In this document: one piece after another, positions 8,018 to 15,374 of the stretch
Numbering within the stretch: the stretch's first letter is position 1
Layout: every line of letters starts with the position of its first letter
Assembly (NCBI RefSeq): GCF_000522985.1
Contig: NZ_CP007128.1
Location: 1,658,220-1,722,219 of the forward strand
Length of the DNA: 64,000 nucleotides
Reading direction: 5' to 3'
From: Gemmatirosa kalamazoonensis
Lineage (GTDB): Bacteria; Gemmatimonadota; Gemmatimonadetes; Gemmatimonadales; Gemmatimonadaceae
Translations under genes and position numbers: made by a program
Notes under the pieces: model-generated
What the model was told of the DNA's origin: nothing
Database searches by the model: none
The model's input: only the letters and a program-made list of their open reading frames with translations

Positions 8018-8661
8018 CGCTCGGCGAGCCGCCGGACGGCCGACCGGTGCACCGCCGGCGTCTCCGCGGCGGCGTCGACGTCGAAGCAGAGATCGTGGAT
8101 GATGCCGTCGCGCAGGCCGTAGATCCACGCGTGCACCGAAAGCTCCTGCCCGCGCTCCCACGCGTCCCGCACGACCGTCGTCTCGCACACGTTGTACGCC
8201 TGCTCCAGCACGTTCAGCTCGCACAGCCGGTCGTGGCGCGCGTCGTCCGGCGTGGCGTCGACGAGCGCGCGGTGCTTCTGGTGCACGTCCTGGATGTGGC
8301 GGAGCCAGTTCTCGATGAGGCCGAGCTTCGTCGACTCGAGCGCGGCCCGCACGCCGCCGCAGCCGTAGTGGCCGACGACCATGATGTGCCGGACCTTCAG
8401 CACGTCGACGGCGAACTGCAGCACGGAGAGACAGTTGAGGTCCGTGTGCACGACGACGTTCGCGACGTTGCGGTGCACGAACAGCTCGCCGGGGAGCAGG
8501 TCGACGATCTCGTTCGCCGGCACGCGGCTGTCGGAGCAGCCGATCCACAGGTAGCGCGGCGCCTGCTGCGCGGCGAGGCGCGCGAAGAACTCGGGGTCGC
8601 GCGCGGTGACGCGGGCGGCCCAGGCGCGGTTGTTGTCGAACAGGTCGGTCGGGACTGGCAT
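8014..8661 (-). CDS. can: Beta-class carbonic anhydrase
   Basis: 215 residues that align closely with the family over the full length. It interconverts CO2 and bicarbonate in the cytoplasm. Zinc ligands are visible in CSDSR (Cys with the Asp-Arg dyad) and in HYGCGG (His and Cys). HRNVANVVVHTDLNCLSVLQFAVDVL and the late YGLRDG are conserved. ATG 8661 gives MPVPTDLFDNNRAWAARV, the normal beginning; an open frame continuing to 9174 only translates the upstream repeat region. It ends convergent with pepE, with overlapping stop codons. Confidence 0.95.
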   Translation of the reverse strand: MPVPTDLFDNNRAWAARVTARDPEFFARLAAQQAPRYLWIGCSDSRVPANEIVDLLPGELFVHRNVANVVVHTDLNCLSVLQFAVDVLKVRHIMVVGHYGCGGVRAALESTKLGLIENWLRHIQDVHQKHRALVDATPDDARHDRLCELNVLEQAYNVCETTVVRDAWERGQELSVHAWIYGLRDGIIHDLCFDVDAAAETPAVHRSAVRRLAER

Positions 8662-9025
8662 CGGGCTCGATGAGGCGGTTCCGACGGGGTGCCGGTGCGG
8701 CGGTTCCGATACGGCGGTTCCGATACGGCGGTTCTGGTGCAGCGGGAGGGGCCGGTGCACCGGGGCGAACCGGCGGGGGCCGATGAAGCGGGGCCGTGAT
8801 GGCGACACTGTGTGCTGCCGACCACGCAGCATCGGCCCCGCAGCATGGCACCCGCACCTCGGCCCGCAGCACCGACCCCTCCCGCTGCATCGGAACCGTA
8901 TCAGGGGAACCGCCCCATCGGAACCGCCCCATCGGAACCGCCCCACCGAGATGCAGGGTGCGACTAGATTTCCGGCCCCGTCCGGGGTGCCCGGGAAAGG
9001 GAATCCACGCCGAACCGCATTCCAG
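8662..9025. repeat. Divergent intergenic region holding a long imperfect inverted repeat
   Basis: This 364-bp gap separates the starts of can and the DUF6941-like gene. From about 8670 the word GGCGGTTCCGATAC is iterated, followed by TGCAGCGGGAGGGGCCGGTG. From about 8855 the reverse complements appear: GACCCCTCCCGCTGCATCGG, then several copies of CATCGGAACCGCCC up to about 8955. The middle (8790-8850) pairs GATGAAGCGGGGCC with GGCCCCGCAGCAT. Both promoters must lie in or beside this structure. No convincing gene is seen in it. Confidence 0.75.
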
Positions 9026-9433
9026 ATGCACGTCCAGTACGTCGCCGTCTGCGACCACGTCCTCGTCGGGGCCGACGGCAAGCCGTCGCTCATCGGGGTC
9101 TTCAGCGACATCCAGGCGCCGCAGGTGCCCGTCACGCTCCCGCGGCTCGCGTTCGCGGCGCGTCTCCTGTTCACCGCCGACGAGGCGGGGAAGACTTACA
9201 AGATCGAGGTCGTCATCACCGATCCGAAGGGCAACGAGATCGCGCGGCCGGGCGGCGAGATCAGCGTCCCGCAGGCGCCGATCGGCATCGACTCGCTCGC
9301 CGCCGACCTGCCGATGCTGTTCGACATGTTCGGCCTCCCCGACTACGGCCGCTACACGTTCATGCTCACCGTCGACGGCAAGCCGACCGCGGGCGTGCAG
9401 GTCGCGGTGCGGCAGGCGCCCGCCATTCAGTGA
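9026..9433 (+). CDS. DUF6941-like conserved protein
   Basis: 135 residues from ATG 9026, MHVQYVAVCDHVLVGADGKPSLIGVFSDI. It has no signal peptide. The pattern CDHVLVGADGKPSLIGVF, the beta-rich body (KIEVVITDPKGNEIARPGGEI) and the late YGRYTFMLTVDGKP fit a small family annotated as DUF6941, whose function is unknown. Longer in-frame starts upstream fall inside the repeat region and are rejected. Its end is followed after 3 bp by a GCTGCGTG hairpin. Confidence 0.75.
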   Translation: MHVQYVAVCDHVLVGADGKPSLIGVFSDIQAPQVPVTLPRLAFAARLLFTADEAGKTYKIEVVITDPKGNEIARPGGEISVPQAPIGIDSLAADLPMLFDMFGLPDYGRYTFMLTVDGKPTAGVQVAVRQAPAIQ

Positions 9434-9436
9434 GTC

Positions 9437-9533
9437 GCTGCGTGGCTGGGTAGCTGCGTAGCTGCGTGGCTGCGTGGCTGCGTGGCTGCGTAGCGTCGGC
9501 GTGTTCACGCAGCCACGCAGCCACGCAGCAGCC
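9437..9533. repeat. Word hairpin, family GCTGCGTG
   Basis: About eight copies of the 8-bp word GCTGCGTG and variants (GCTGGGTA, GCTGCGTA) are followed by a short loop (CGTCGGCGTGTT) and the reverse-complement words CACGCAGC. It lies between convergent genes and ends 1 bp before the stop of the next one, so bidirectional termination is likely. Relatives are at 26813, 44392, 58741 and 62422. Confidence 0.85.
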
Positions 9534-9534
9534 G

Positions 9535-10245
9535 TTAGGCCGGCCGCCAGCCGCGCCGCAGCCGTTCCACCTCGCGCTCCGCCGCGCGCCTAACGGCGTC
9601 CGCCACCACGGGGCCGGGAAGGCCCACCAGCGCGGCGGGGTGCAGCGCGCGCCGCTCGCCGTCTGGGACGAGACGCTCCACGCGCGACCAGTCGCGCGGC
9701 GTCACGTGCGACAGCGGGATCAGCTCGTCGGCGCGCTCGCGGAGCCGGCGGAGCGCGCGCAGCGCGGCACCGACGCGCGCCGTCCACCCGGTGTCGCGCG
9801 CCGCCGCCGCCGGCTCCGCGGTCGCCGCCGCGCCGACGATCACCTCGCCGGTGGGACGCACGGCGTAGCGCAGCGTCCCGTCGCCGGGCGCCTCGTCGTA
9901 CAGCGCCCACGCGTCGGGGTCCTCGAGATCCTCGGCCACGAAGATCGTGCGGCCGGTGAGCAGCGCGTGGTCGCGCATCGCCTCCAGCTCCACCGCGGGG
10001 ATCGTCGATGCGTCGTGCACGAGCGCCGACGGCGCGCCGGCCGAGCGACGTCCCGCGGGACCGAGCCGCACCGCGCCGCCGCGCTCCACGCTGAAGGCGA
10101 GCGTCGCCGGATCGTCCGGACGCTCGGTCGCGAGCCGCCGGCCGCCCCCGGGCGGCTCCACGACGCCGAATACCGTGCGCCCCAGCCGGCGCGCGATCGC
10201 GCGCGCCACCGCCAGCTCGCTCTCGGGGATCTCGTCGTTAGGCAC
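9535..10245 (-). CDS. Hypothetical cytoplasmic protein
   Basis: 236 residues, probably starting at GTG 10245 (VPNDEIPESELAVARAIARRLG). The start codon is directly joined to the GCCTAAC heptamer. There is no signal or membrane segment. Alternating strands and charged helices follow, with TIFVAEDLEDPDAWALYDEAPGDGTLRYAVRPTGEVIVG in the middle and a helical, arginine-rich end. I do not recognise the family. It diverges from the secreted protein at 10337 and ends at the hairpin that precedes it on the map. Confidence 0.7.
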   Translation of the reverse strand: MPNDEIPESELAVARAIARRLGRTVFGVVEPPGGGRRLATERPDDPATLAFSVERGGAVRLGPAGRRSAGAPSALVHDASTIPAVELEAMRDHALLTGRTIFVAEDLEDPDAWALYDEAPGDGTLRYAVRPTGEVIVGAAATAEPAAAARDTGWTARVGAALRALRRLRERADELIPLSHVTPRDWSRVERLVPDGERRALHPAALVGLPGPVVADAVRRAAEREVERLRRGWRPA

Positions 10246-10336
10246 TCGGCAACGGCATGGGGAAGCGCGGTCGACGCCCGCAAGTTAGGATCGGGACGCG
10301 GGCCTGTCACCCGCCGTCACCTCCACCGCCGCACGC

Positions 10337-11464
10337 ATGCGTCGCGCATCACACCTCGCGCTCGTCGCGCTCGCCGCGCTCACCGGTCGTGCAGCAGCGG
10401 CGCAGTCGCTGCCGCTCGCCGTCGGCGCGGGCGTCGATACCGTCGCGCGCGCGAGCCACGATGTGTTCGCGCGCTGGCGCAACTACCTGCGCGACCACGC
10501 CGACACGGCGCGCGCGAACGCGTACTGGACGGCCGACGAGCGCGCGCGCTGGCCCGCTCCGGACCTCGCGACGCCGTGGGTGGCGCCGGCGGGGAGCGCG
10601 TGGCCCGACCGCCTCGCCGCGACGATCGTCGACCTCGGGCCCGAGGTGCCCGGTGACACGACGACGTACGTCGTGCGCACGCTGTTCACGCGCGACGCGG
10701 TGCCCGTGGCGCTCGTGCGCGTGTACGCGGTGCGCGACGGCGCGCGGTGGGCGCTCGCGAACGCGCTGCCGCGTCTCACGCGCGACTGGACGCGTGTGGA
10801 CGTCGGACAGGTGACGTTCGTCCATCCATCGTCGCACCGCTACGACTCCGCCGCCGCGCGCCGCGCCGCGCGCTTCGTGGACTCCGCGGCGGCGGCGACC
10901 GGCGCGCGCCCCACGAGACACGTGGAGGTCTACTTCGCGCCGTCGCCGCGCGAGATGGCGCGCGTGCTCGGCGCCGAGCTCGCGGTGCTGACGAACACCG
11001 GCCGCGTGTATCCCGAGAACGCGCTCGTCGTCGCGGGCTCGCCGACGGCGAGCGAGTGGAACCCGCACGATCTCGCGCACGTGGTGCTCGGCGCCGTCGC
11101 CGGACCGACGGGGCGGTGGTGGAGCGAGGGTGCCGCGACGTGGCTCGGCGGCCGGAGCGGCAAGGACTTCGCGCGCCTCGTGCGCGAGCTCGACGCGGAT
11201 CTCGCGCGCAACCCCGCTCGCACGCTGGACAGCCTCGTCGCGCCGCACGCGTGGCGCGACAGCGCGTCGGCGACCGGCGCCGCGGTGCTCGTGCGGCTCG
11301 CGTTCGAGCGTGGCGGCCTCGATGCCGTGCGCGCGCTCGTCGCGACGCCGGCCGACTCGCCCGCGGACGTGCGACGGGCCGCCGCCCAGGTGTTGGGCGT
11401 GCGGCCCGACGACGTCGAACTGCTGTGGAGACGTGCGGTGCGCCGACTTACTTCTTCGGCGTGA
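10337..11464 (+). CDS. Secreted gluzincin-like protein with altered active site
   Basis: 375 residues with a signal peptide ending RAAAAQ. The C-terminal half resembles the peptidase-MA-like group of gluzincins: a helix with HDLAH near residue 236 followed about 20 residues later by WWSEGAATWLGG, where the family has HExxH and a WxxEGxA motif. The catalytic Glu of HExxH is Asp here, so activity is doubtful although both His and the third ligand Glu are kept. The N-terminal half (about 30-150) looks like a SnoaL/NTF2-type alpha+beta domain. It overlaps the convergent sigma-FecR gene by 17 bp. Confidence 0.7.
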   Translation: MRRASHLALVALAALTGRAAAAQSLPLAVGAGVDTVARASHDVFARWRNYLRDHADTARANAYWTADERARWPAPDLATPWVAPAGSAWPDRLAATIVDLGPEVPGDTTTYVVRTLFTRDAVPVALVRVYAVRDGARWALANALPRLTRDWTRVDVGQVTFVHPSSHRYDSAAARRAARFVDSAAAATGARPTRHVEVYFAPSPREMARVLGAELAVLTNTGRVYPENALVVAGSPTASEWNPHDLAHVVLGAVAGPTGRWWSEGAATWLGGRSGKDFARLVRELDADLARNPARTLDSLVAPHAWRDSASATGAAVLVRLAFERGGLDAVRALVATPADSPADVRRAAAQVLGVRPDDVELLWRRAVRRLTSSA

Positions 11465-12710
11465 GCGTCATCGTCTTGCCCTCCCACCCGAACTGCACGT
11501 TCGCGGCCTTCTCGAGCGCGGCGATCGCCTCGCGCGACGACTCGAGCGACGCCGTCATCGTGACCGGGCGCGCGAGGATCGACTGATCGGGCGTCTTGAA
11601 CTCGAGGCCGTACCACCGCACGAGCTGCGGCAGCACCGCGCTGAGCTGGCGGTTGTTCACGACGAACTTCTTATCCGCCCACCCGAACGCCTCGCTCAGA
11701 TCGGCGGCCGACGGCGTGGAGACCTGCCCGTCCTTCGTGACGGCGACGGCCTGGCCCGCGGCCGCGGTCTGGGTGGCGCCGGTGGAGAGCGACTTCACGT
11801 CCACGCTGCCCGAGCGCACGCGCACCGTGGTCGCCTGATCGCCGGGGTAGCTGCGCACGTCGAAGCTCGACGCGGCGGTGGCGGCGATCGACGCGTCACC
11901 GGCGCGCACGATGAGCGGGTGCTGCGGGCTCTCGGCGGCCACGGCGTCGAACGACGCGGAGCCGTCGAGGCGGACGGCGCGCATGCGCGGCCCGAAGTTG
12001 GGTGGGATGCGGATCTTCGTGTCGGCCCCGATGGTGACCTTGCTGCCGTCGTTCAGCGTCGTGCGCCCGCTCTGCGCGGCGAGCGTGCTGACGTTGCGGC
12101 CGTCGGGCGAGGCGAGCGCGCTCGTCACCGCCTGGTCGGCGCTCGCGCGGTCCATCCAGCGGAACGCGCCGAAGATGGCGACGGCGAGGATGACGGCGAT
12201 GGCCGTCGGGAGCTGCCACGCGGGACGCTTCGCGAGCGCGGCGACGTGCGTCGCGGCGTCGTGGCGGAGCACGTCGTGCAGCTCGTCCTGCACCCTCGCG
12301 GACGGCGCATGGGTCGCGTGCAGCGCGGTGCTGACGTGCTGCCACGCATCGTCGAGCGTCACCGGCGCGGCGCTGCTGTGGGTGGTCGCGTGGTGCCCGT
12401 TGTTCGCGCCCCCCCCGAACCGGTGGGCGGCCGCACGGCGGCTCCGCTCGCGCGCGGCACCGGTCTTCACGGCGTCGAACAGGAACTCCTCGAGCGCTTC
12501 GGGCGTATCGATCGCCCCGCGCTCGCCCCACACTCGCACGAACGCGCCCTCGACGACCTTCGGCGCCGCGGCCCCGTCCTCGCCGAGCGCCGCGCTGGCC
12601 TGCTCCGTGAGAGGCTCGTAGCGCGCGCGGAAGACCTGTTCGAGTGCCCGCTCGTCGCCGAGTCGGAATCCGGTGAGCACGTCACGATCGATCGGCTGCA
12701 TACCGGGCAT
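11448..12710 (-). CDS. ECF sigma region-2 / FecR / STN fusion membrane regulator
   Basis: From ATG 12710, with AGGAGG 5 bp upstream, 420 residues. Residues about 8-100 resemble region 2 of ECF sigma factors (LTGFRLGDERALEQVFRARYEPLTEQA...VVEGAFVRVWGERGAIDTPEALEEFLFDAV), but no region 4 follows. One membrane segment is near 170-190 (LPTAIAVILAVAIFGAF). The outer part has a FecR-like beta domain (DGSKVTIGADTKIRIP...SFDVRSYPGDQATTVRVRSGSVDV) and a C-terminal STN/DUF4974-type domain (LSAVLPQLVRWYGLEFK). FecR proteins are normally separate anti-sigma factors; the fused sigma2-like part is unusual. It diverges from the pseudouridine synthase. Confidence 0.78.
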   Translation of the reverse strand: MPGMQPIDRDVLTGFRLGDERALEQVFRARYEPLTEQASAALGEDGAAAPKVVEGAFVRVWGERGAIDTPEALEEFLFDAVKTGAARERSRRAAAHRFGGGANNGHHATTHSSAAPVTLDDAWQHVSTALHATHAPSARVQDELHDVLRHDAATHVAALAKRPAWQLPTAIAVILAVAIFGAFRWMDRASADQAVTSALASPDGRNVSTLAAQSGRTTLNDGSKVTIGADTKIRIPPNFGPRMRAVRLDGSASFDAVAAESPQHPLIVRAGDASIAATAASSFDVRSYPGDQATTVRVRSGSVDVKSLSTGATQTAAAGQAVAVTKDGQVSTPSAADLSEAFGWADKKFVVNNRQLSAVLPQLVRWYGLEFKTPDQSILARPVTMTASLESSREAIAALEKAANVQFGWEGKTMTLTPKK

Positions 12711-12877
12711 GAGCACCTCCTGGAGGGTAAACGGACGGCGTGCCTCCTCGCACCACGTTGCATCGCGTTTCGCCAGACGCAAGAAGCCCGAACGCGAAAA
12801 ATTTCATCAACTCTTAATCGACGACCTGCCGAGCCCGCATATTCGGCGCCGCGCCACCGCCTCTGTTCGCTTCACTG

Positions 12878-13624
12878 ATGCCGAATCACCGTCCCAAACC
12901 GCGCCGCGTCCCGCCCGTCAGCCTCGCCCGCGCCCTCTCGAAGCTCGGCGTCTGCTCGCGCAGCGAGGGCGAGGCGCTCGTCACGGCGGGCCGCGTGCGG
13001 GTCGACGGCGTGGTGCGACGGGAGCCGTCGTTCCGGGTCGACCCGGGCCGCGCGGCGATCGAGGTGGACGGCCGCCCGGTCGGCGGGCGCCGCACGGTGT
13101 ACCTCGCGCTGAACAAGCCGCGCGGCCTCGTCACGACGCGACACGACCCGCAGGGGCGCCCGACCGTCTACGACTGCCTCGACGACCCCGCGCTCCCGTT
13201 CCTCGCGCCGGTCGGGCGGCTCGATCGCGCGAGCGAGGGGCTGCTGCTGTTCACGAACGACACCCGCTGGGCGGCGCGGCTGCTCGACCCGGCGTCCCAC
13301 GTCGACAAGGTCTACCACGTGCAGATCGACCGCCTGCCCGACGACGCGCTGCTCCGGTGCCTAACGGACGGCGTCGACGACGCGGGCGAGCGGCTGGCGG
13401 CGAAGGACGCCCAGGTGCTGCGCGCCGGCACGCGCACCGGCTGGCTCGTCGTGACGCTCGACGAGGGGCGCAACCGCCACATTCGACGACTGCTCGCCGT
13501 GCTCGGCGTCGAGGTCCGTCGGCTCGTGCGCGTGTCGATCGGGCCGCTCACCCTCGGATCGTTAGGCAAGGGTGCGTGGCGGCGGCTCACGGCGCAGGAG
13601 GTGGATGCGCTCGAGGGCCGGTAG
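12878..13624 (+). CDS. RsuA/RluB-family pseudouridine synthase
   Basis: 248 residues. An N-terminal S4 RNA-binding domain (SLARALSKLGVCSRSEGEALVTAGRVRVDG) precedes the synthase domain with LNKPRGLVTT, the catalytic motif GRLDRASEGLLLFTND (Asp116) and the late GRNRHIRRLLAVLG. It isomerises a uridine in ribosomal RNA; whether 23S (RluB/RluE/RluF-like) or 16S (RsuA-like) is not clear. The 167-bp gap upstream contains an AT-rich patch at 12795-12825, the likely promoter zone shared with the divergent sigma-FecR gene. Confidence 0.92.
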   Translation: MPNHRPKPRRVPPVSLARALSKLGVCSRSEGEALVTAGRVRVDGVVRREPSFRVDPGRAAIEVDGRPVGGRRTVYLALNKPRGLVTTRHDPQGRPTVYDCLDDPALPFLAPVGRLDRASEGLLLFTNDTRWAARLLDPASHVDKVYHVQIDRLPDDALLRCLTDGVDDAGERLAAKDAQVLRAGTRTGWLVVTLDEGRNRHIRRLLAVLGVEVRRLVRVSIGPLTLGSLGKGAWRRLTAQEVDALEGR

Positions 13625-13638
13625 CGCGGCTTCCGGCT

Positions 13639-13983
13639 TCAGAGCGGCTTCGCCAGCAGCACCGTCAGGTTCTCTCCGTCCTCCTCCTCGACCGAGACCA
13701 GCTCCAGCGCGGTGTCGCCCCACCCGGTGTCCGTGGCGAACAGGAACGCCGCGTAGTCGAGGACGTCGTCGCGCGGGCCGCTGAGGCGCGTGTAGTCGAG
13801 GAAGCGCAGGCGCGACGGGGGCGAGGAGACGGCGATGTGCGCGACGGCGCCCGGGCGCGGGCTGCGGTGGCGGATCTGCTCGCCCAGGCCGTGGCGCGTG
13901 CGAGGCGCTTCGGGTGCGGCGGTGAAGTGTGCGTCCAGCATGGTGCGCTCCGCGTGCGGTGTGACGAACCGACGATGTCCCAC
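13639..13983 (-). CDS. Small conserved protein, tandem paralogue A
   Basis: 114 residues. The core FLDYTRLSGPRDDVLDYAAFLFATDTGWGDTALELVSVEEEDGENLTVLLAKPL matches the neighbour at 14031. Both proteins also begin M-x-H-R-R, which supports the start at 13983 over the inner ATG (MLDAHF). The family is not recognised. It has no signal or membrane segment, and the acidic C-terminal half looks like a small beta-rich domain. It lies in a two-gene unit that reads toward the pseudouridine synthase. Confidence 0.7.
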   Translation of the reverse strand: MGHRRFVTPHAERTMLDAHFTAAPEAPRTRHGLGEQIRHRSPRPGAVAHIAVSSPPSRLRFLDYTRLSGPRDDVLDYAAFLFATDTGWGDTALELVSVEEEDGENLTVLLAKPL

Positions 13984-14030
13984 GCAGCGACGACGACGCG
14001 ATCGACGGCCCGGCCGTGCCTAACGGCGTC

Positions 14031-14342
14031 TCAGGGCTCGGAGTACAGCGACCGTGACAGCAGCAGCGTCAACTCGCCGTCGGCATCCCGCTCCACGGCG
14101 TCGAGATCGAGCCGGGCCGCGCCCGTGTTCGTGTCGGTCGCGAACAGGTACGCGGTGTAGTCCAACACGTCGTCGCGCGGGCCGGCGATGCGCGTGTACG
14201 CGAGGTACGCGCTGCGCGCGTGCGGCGCGCTCACCTGCACCCGGGCGACGGCGTCCGCGCGAGGCGTACGCTCGGCGATCAGCGCACGCACCGTCTCGAT
14301 CGGCGGCGTGACAGGATGCACGGTGGGACGACGGTGCGGCAT
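14031..14342 (-). CDS. Small conserved protein, tandem paralogue B
   Basis: 103 residues. YLAYTRIAGPRDDVLDYTAYLFATDTNTGAARLDLDAVERDADGELTLLLSRSLY aligns with the gene at 13639, so the pair arose by tandem duplication. The first gene of the pair, it diverges from the ACT-domain gene across an 88-bp gap. Function is unknown. The shared core GPRDDVLDY(A/T)A(F/Y)LFATDT is the best handle for a family search. Confidence 0.7.
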   Translation of the reverse strand: MPHRRPTVHPVTPPIETVRALIAERTPRADAVARVQVSAPHARSAYLAYTRIAGPRDDVLDYTAYLFATDTNTGAARLDLDAVERDADGELTLLLSRSLYSEP

Positions 14343-14430
14343 CGGCGAAACGGGGACAGGCGCGAAGGACCTGGACTTCTCGGGCGTGGCGCGGGGAAGC
14401 GAAAGTTACCCAACCACCTTCGCCGCGTGC

Positions 14431-14832
14431 ATGCCCCCGTCTCAATCGCCGACGCTCGCGCTCACCCTCGTGGCCGTCCCGCTCGCCGTCTGCCGCTTGC
14501 CGGCGGACGCACCGGTGCCGTCGTGGGCGCTCGGGCCGCCGTTCTCCTCCGTGACCCGCACCCCGGACGAGCTCTCCGTCGTGTGCGCCGCGGACGGCGT
14601 CCCCGCCGGCGCGCTCACCTCGCGCCCGTGGCGCGCGCTCCGCGTCGACGGCCCGCTCGACCTCGCCCTCGTCGGCGTGCTGGCCGCGCTCGCCGCGCCG
14701 CTGGCCGAGGCGGGGGTGAGCGTGTTTCCGATCGCGACGTACGACACCGACTGGATCCTCGTGCGCGAGGCCGATGCGGACCGGGCGTGCGCGGCGCTCG
14801 AGCGGGCCGGACACGTCGTGCGCCGAGGCTGA
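14431..14832 (+). CDS. ACT-domain protein
   Basis: 133 residues from ATG 14431. It resembles the CASTOR/ACT-type proteins annotated as amino-acid-binding: ALTLVAVPLAVCRLP at the start, FSSVTRTPDELSVVCA, and FPIATYDTDWILVREADADRACAALERAGHVV at the end. These typically bind an amino acid and act as regulators, here without a fused enzyme. It precedes the cupin and the amino-acid permease in the same direction, which would suit an amino-acid-related role. Confidence 0.8.
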   Translation: MPPSQSPTLALTLVAVPLAVCRLPADAPVPSWALGPPFSSVTRTPDELSVVCAADGVPAGALTSRPWRALRVDGPLDLALVGVLAALAAPLAEAGVSVFPIATYDTDWILVREADADRACAALERAGHVVRRG

Positions 14833-14853
14833 CCGCGGGCTATATCCTGGGCC

Positions 14854-15363
14854 ATGATTCCCGCCCTCCTCGCCGCCCCTGGCGCCGGCACCGCCGCGCC
14901 CATCCGCCGCTTCCACACGACCGTGCGCGTGCGCGCCGAGGCGAGCGGCGGCGCGGCGTCCGTGCTCGAGCACACGCTGCAGCCGGGATGCGTGGCGATG
15001 CCGGTGCACCGGCACCCCGGCGCGACCGAGGTGCTGCACGTGCTCGACGGCGCGCTCGTGCTGTGGCTCGACGGCGCGGAGCTGGACGCCCCCGCGGGGG
15101 CCAGCGTCGTCATCCCGGCCGGAGCGGCGCACACGTTCTGGGTGAGCCCGGACGCGCCGAGCGCGGCGCGCGCGCTCGCGGTGTTCGCGCCGGGTGGCAT
15201 GGAGCGCTACTTCGAGGCGGTGGCGGCGCACGTTCCGCCGCCGGGCGCCGGCCGCGGCCCCGACATGGCCGGGGTGCTGGACGCGTCGGTGCGGCATGGC
15301 GTGGAGGTGGACATGGGGAGCCTGTACGAGCTGATCGGCCGGCACGGGCTCGCGCTCGCCTGA
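14854..15363 (+). CDS. Cupin-domain protein
   Basis: 169 residues. A single cupin barrel shows MPVHRHPGATEVLHVLDGALVLWLDG (the HxH...E metal-binding motif) and a second-half strand VVIPAGAAHTFWV with the remaining His. It has no other domain. The C-terminal 40 residues (GPDMAGVLDASVRHGVEV) resemble the tail of cupins often called quercetin 2,3-dioxygenase-like. The substrate is unknown. The stop is 11 bp before the start of the APC permease, suggesting an operon. Confidence 0.85.
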   Translation: MIPALLAAPGAGTAAPIRRFHTTVRVRAEASGGAASVLEHTLQPGCVAMPVHRHPGATEVLHVLDGALVLWLDGAELDAPAGASVVIPAGAAHTFWVSPDAPSAARALAVFAPGGMERYFEAVAAHVPPPGAGRGPDMAGVLDASVRHGVEVDMGSLYELIGRHGLALA

Positions 15364-15374
15364 CCCCACGCCAG

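Noticed and set aside
14220-15374. N-terminal extension of the APC permease
   Set aside because: The frame crosses the ACT and cupin genes in a different phase and has arginine-rich shadow composition; GTG 15375 gives the normal family length.
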